From Clostridiales bacterium (GTDB taxonomy: Bacteria; Bacillota; Clostridia; Saccharofermentanales; UBA5734): a stretch of DNA of 6,018 nt. The stretch is taken from positions 1-6,018 of the forward strand of contig DMJC01000179.1 in the NCBI GenBank assembly GCA_003451915.1, in the 5' to 3' direction. Below are positions 4,976-6,018 of this stretch, in pieces (positions within the stretch are counted from its first letter, which is position 1; the number at the start of each line of letters is the position of its first letter). Below the pieces are notes generated by a model, which was given only the letters and a program-made list of their open reading frames with translations, was not told the DNA's origin and did no database searches. A program made the translations under genes and the position numbers.

Positions 4976-5952
4976 AAATAGGCAAACTTGATAATCAGGA
5001 GCTAAGGCGGCTGGTTCTGGACCGTCTGCCCGCCCAGAGCCAATTTGTGACAAGCGGGCCGTCTGTCGGTGTTGATTGTTCGGCAATCCGCTTTTGTGAG
5101 GGTCAGGTTGTCCTGTCCACTGATCCGATAACCGGTGCAACTGCAGATATCGGCCGGCTATCCGTCCTGGTCACCTGTAATGATATCGCGGCGTGTGGTA
5201 TCCGGCCCAGTGCGCTGCTCCTGACAATTATCGCGCCGCCACAGGCGACCGCCGATGACATCCGGATGGTCATTGACCAGGCTGCTGCAGCGGCGCGAAA
5301 GATTAATGTCAGCATCGTCGGCGGCCATACAGAGGTCAGTGATGCCGTGACCCGCTTTGTTGTTTCTGCTACTGCGCTCGGCTTCACCTATGGTAATCAC
5401 ATTATCCAGGCCAGTGGCGCGCGGCCGGAGGATGTCTTGGTCATGACCAAAACCGCCGGTCTGGAGGGGACAGCGATTTTAGCATCGGATCAGGCTAAAA
5501 AACTGGCCGGCAAGCTGAGTGAGGAAGAACTGCAGGAAGCCCGGGCTTTAATTTCACAGATCAGTGTCGTTGAAGAGGGCAGCAGTGGCGGTGACCTGGG
5601 TGTCCATGCCATGCACGACGCAACCGAAGGCGGCATTCTCGGCGCCTGCTGGGAATTAGCCGAGGCCAGCGGTCTGGGATGTATTGTTGAAGCCGCTAAA
5701 ATTCCAGTTCATCCACTGACTGCAAGAATCTGCACGATCTTGGCGATTGATCCGCAGCAGCTGGTCGCCAGCGGCAGCATGATTATCGCTACTGACAAAC
5801 CGGATGATTTGATGACAACGCTTGCCAACAAGGACATCCTCGCGACTGTTATCGGCAAATTGACGGAAAACAAACAAAAAATTGCAGATTTCGGTTATAA
5901 AAGGATGGAATTATTGCCGCCTGGCCCAGATGAACTTTACAAAATCAATTGA
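4972..5952 (+). CDS. PurM-superfamily ATP-dependent enzyme (AIR synthase-related, HypE-like)
   Basis: This 326-residue protein belongs to the AIR synthase/HypE/SelD/ThiL superfamily of two-domain ATP-binding enzymes. Visible superfamily motifs are GVDCSAI (33-39), STDPITG (49-55), NDIAACG (70-76), GGHTEV (117-122), then a C-terminal domain with HDATEGG (215-221) and SGSM (267-270). The acidic residues of the first four motifs usually bind Mg-ATP at the dimer interface. It is often labelled a hydrogenase maturation factor, but its tail (PPGPDELYKIN) has no C-terminal cysteine, the residue HypE needs to carry carbamoyl/cyanide, and it lacks the N-terminal Cys/Sec-x-x-Lys site of SelD. It also lacks the motif spacing of ThiL. 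The true substrate is therefore unknown. It is the fourth gene of a set with a cysteine desulfurase and ThiI and is translationally coupled to thiI, so a role tied to sulfur transfer or thiamine/tRNA thiolation is inferred only from context. GTG start; length typical of the superfamily. Confidence 0.85.
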   Translation: MKIGKLDNQELRRLVLDRLPAQSQFVTSGPSVGVDCSAIRFCEGQVVLSTDPITGATADIGRLSVLVTCNDIAACGIRPSALLLTIIAPPQATADDIRMVIDQAAAAARKINVSIVGGHTEVSDAVTRFVVSATALGFTYGNHIIQASGARPEDVLVMTKTAGLEGTAILASDQAKKLAGKLSEEELQEARALISQISVVEEGSSGGDLGVHAMHDATEGGILGACWELAEASGLGCIVEAAKIPVHPLTARICTILAIDPQQLVASGSMIIATDKPDDLMTTLANKDILATVIGKLTENKQKIADFGYKRMELLPPGPDELYKIN

Positions 5953-5963
5953 TTCGATAAAAT
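5936..5963 (+). promoter_or_regulatory. Putative vegetative promoter for the next gene
   Basis: TTTACA (5936-5941), a 16-base spacer and TAAAAT (5958-5963) each match the sigma-A consensus hexamers at 5 of 6 positions. The -35 lies in the last codons of the PurM-like gene. It would start transcription near 5970, ahead of the ribosome binding site and ATG at 6014. Found by eye and not tested against chance. Confidence 0.4.
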
Positions 5964-5981
5964 AGATAAGAAAGACAAGGG

Positions 5982-5996
5982 GCAGGCTCGTCCTGC
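5982..5996 (+). other. Small hairpin before the ribosome binding site of the next gene
   Basis: GCAGG (5982-5986) pairs with CCTGC (5992-5996) around a CTCGT loop, directly before AGGAAGGA (5997-6004). There is no T-run, so it is not a terminator. It is a weak structure that may be chance. Confidence 0.25.
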
Positions 5997-6013
5997 AGGA
6001 AGGATCACAGTCC

Positions 6014-6018
6014 ATGAG
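6014..6018 (+). CDS. Probable start of the next gene (only the first codon visible)
   Basis: ATG at 6014-6016 is preceded by AGGAAGGA (5997-6004) at 9 bases. The product cannot be identified from the five bases shown. The spacing and the promoter-like site upstream suggest a real start, on the same strand as the operon. Confidence 0.4.

Noticed and set aside
4826..5140. Reverse-strand ORF across the thiI/PurM-like junction
   Set aside because: It is opposite two strongly supported genes and shows no domain or good start signal.
4972..5952. Selenophosphate synthase (SelD)
   Set aside because: The superfamily fold fits, but the N-terminal Cys/Sec-x-x-Lys active site is absent.
4972..5952. Thiamine-monophosphate kinase (ThiL), suggested by the thiI neighbour and the DC in GVDCSAI
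   Set aside because: The later motifs STDPITG, GGHTEV and HDATEGG differ from the ThiL pattern (STDT...GxHF, GGDT, SDGL) and resemble HypE-like proteins.

Overview
The window reads as a piece of a bacterial chromosome, most likely from a low-to-mid-GC member of the Bacillota (Clostridia-like). The grounds are AGGAGG-type ribosome binding sites, TTG and GTG starts, the short rhodanese-less form of ThiI beside a NifS-type cysteine desulfurase, and a PurM/HypE-like protein and a beta-propeller protein of types familiar from Clostridia. The taxon is inferred from gene types recalled from memory, not from a search.

Layout: bases 1-1530 hold the 3' part of a gene for a probably secreted beta-propeller protein (Beta_propel/PF09826 type), open from base 1 and so cut by the window edge. 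Bases 1531-1908 are non-coding and highly structured. Heptamer repeats of the GATGAAG type overlap the end of the first gene. Several stem-loops follow, and then an inverted array of four perfect 14-base units (TTCATTCTTCATCC) that passes, still in 7-base register, into a second heptamer family (GTTATCT/GTTATCC). The whole 1519-1835 block looks like a small non-autonomous repeat element. A probable promoter and a HutC-type operator lie directly after it.

Bases 1909-5952 form a tight same-strand gene set: a GntR/HutC (UTRA-domain) regulator, a NifS/IscS-type cysteine desulfurase, ThiI (tRNA 4-thiouridine synthetase), and a PurM-superfamily ATP-dependent enzyme resembling HypE/SelD but lacking the key cysteine of either. 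Gaps are 9 bp, 16 bp and a 4-bp overlap, so co-transcription and partial translational coupling are likely. The desulfurase would take sulfur from cysteine as a persulfide and pass it to ThiI, which puts it into uridine 8 of tRNA and perhaps into thiamine precursor. The regulator would control the set, including itself. The role of the fourth protein is unknown and is the most interesting functional question here.

Bases 5953-6018 hold a plausible promoter, a ribosome binding site and an ATG for a next gene that continues beyond the window. No rRNA, tRNA, CRISPR array or intact transposase gene was seen.
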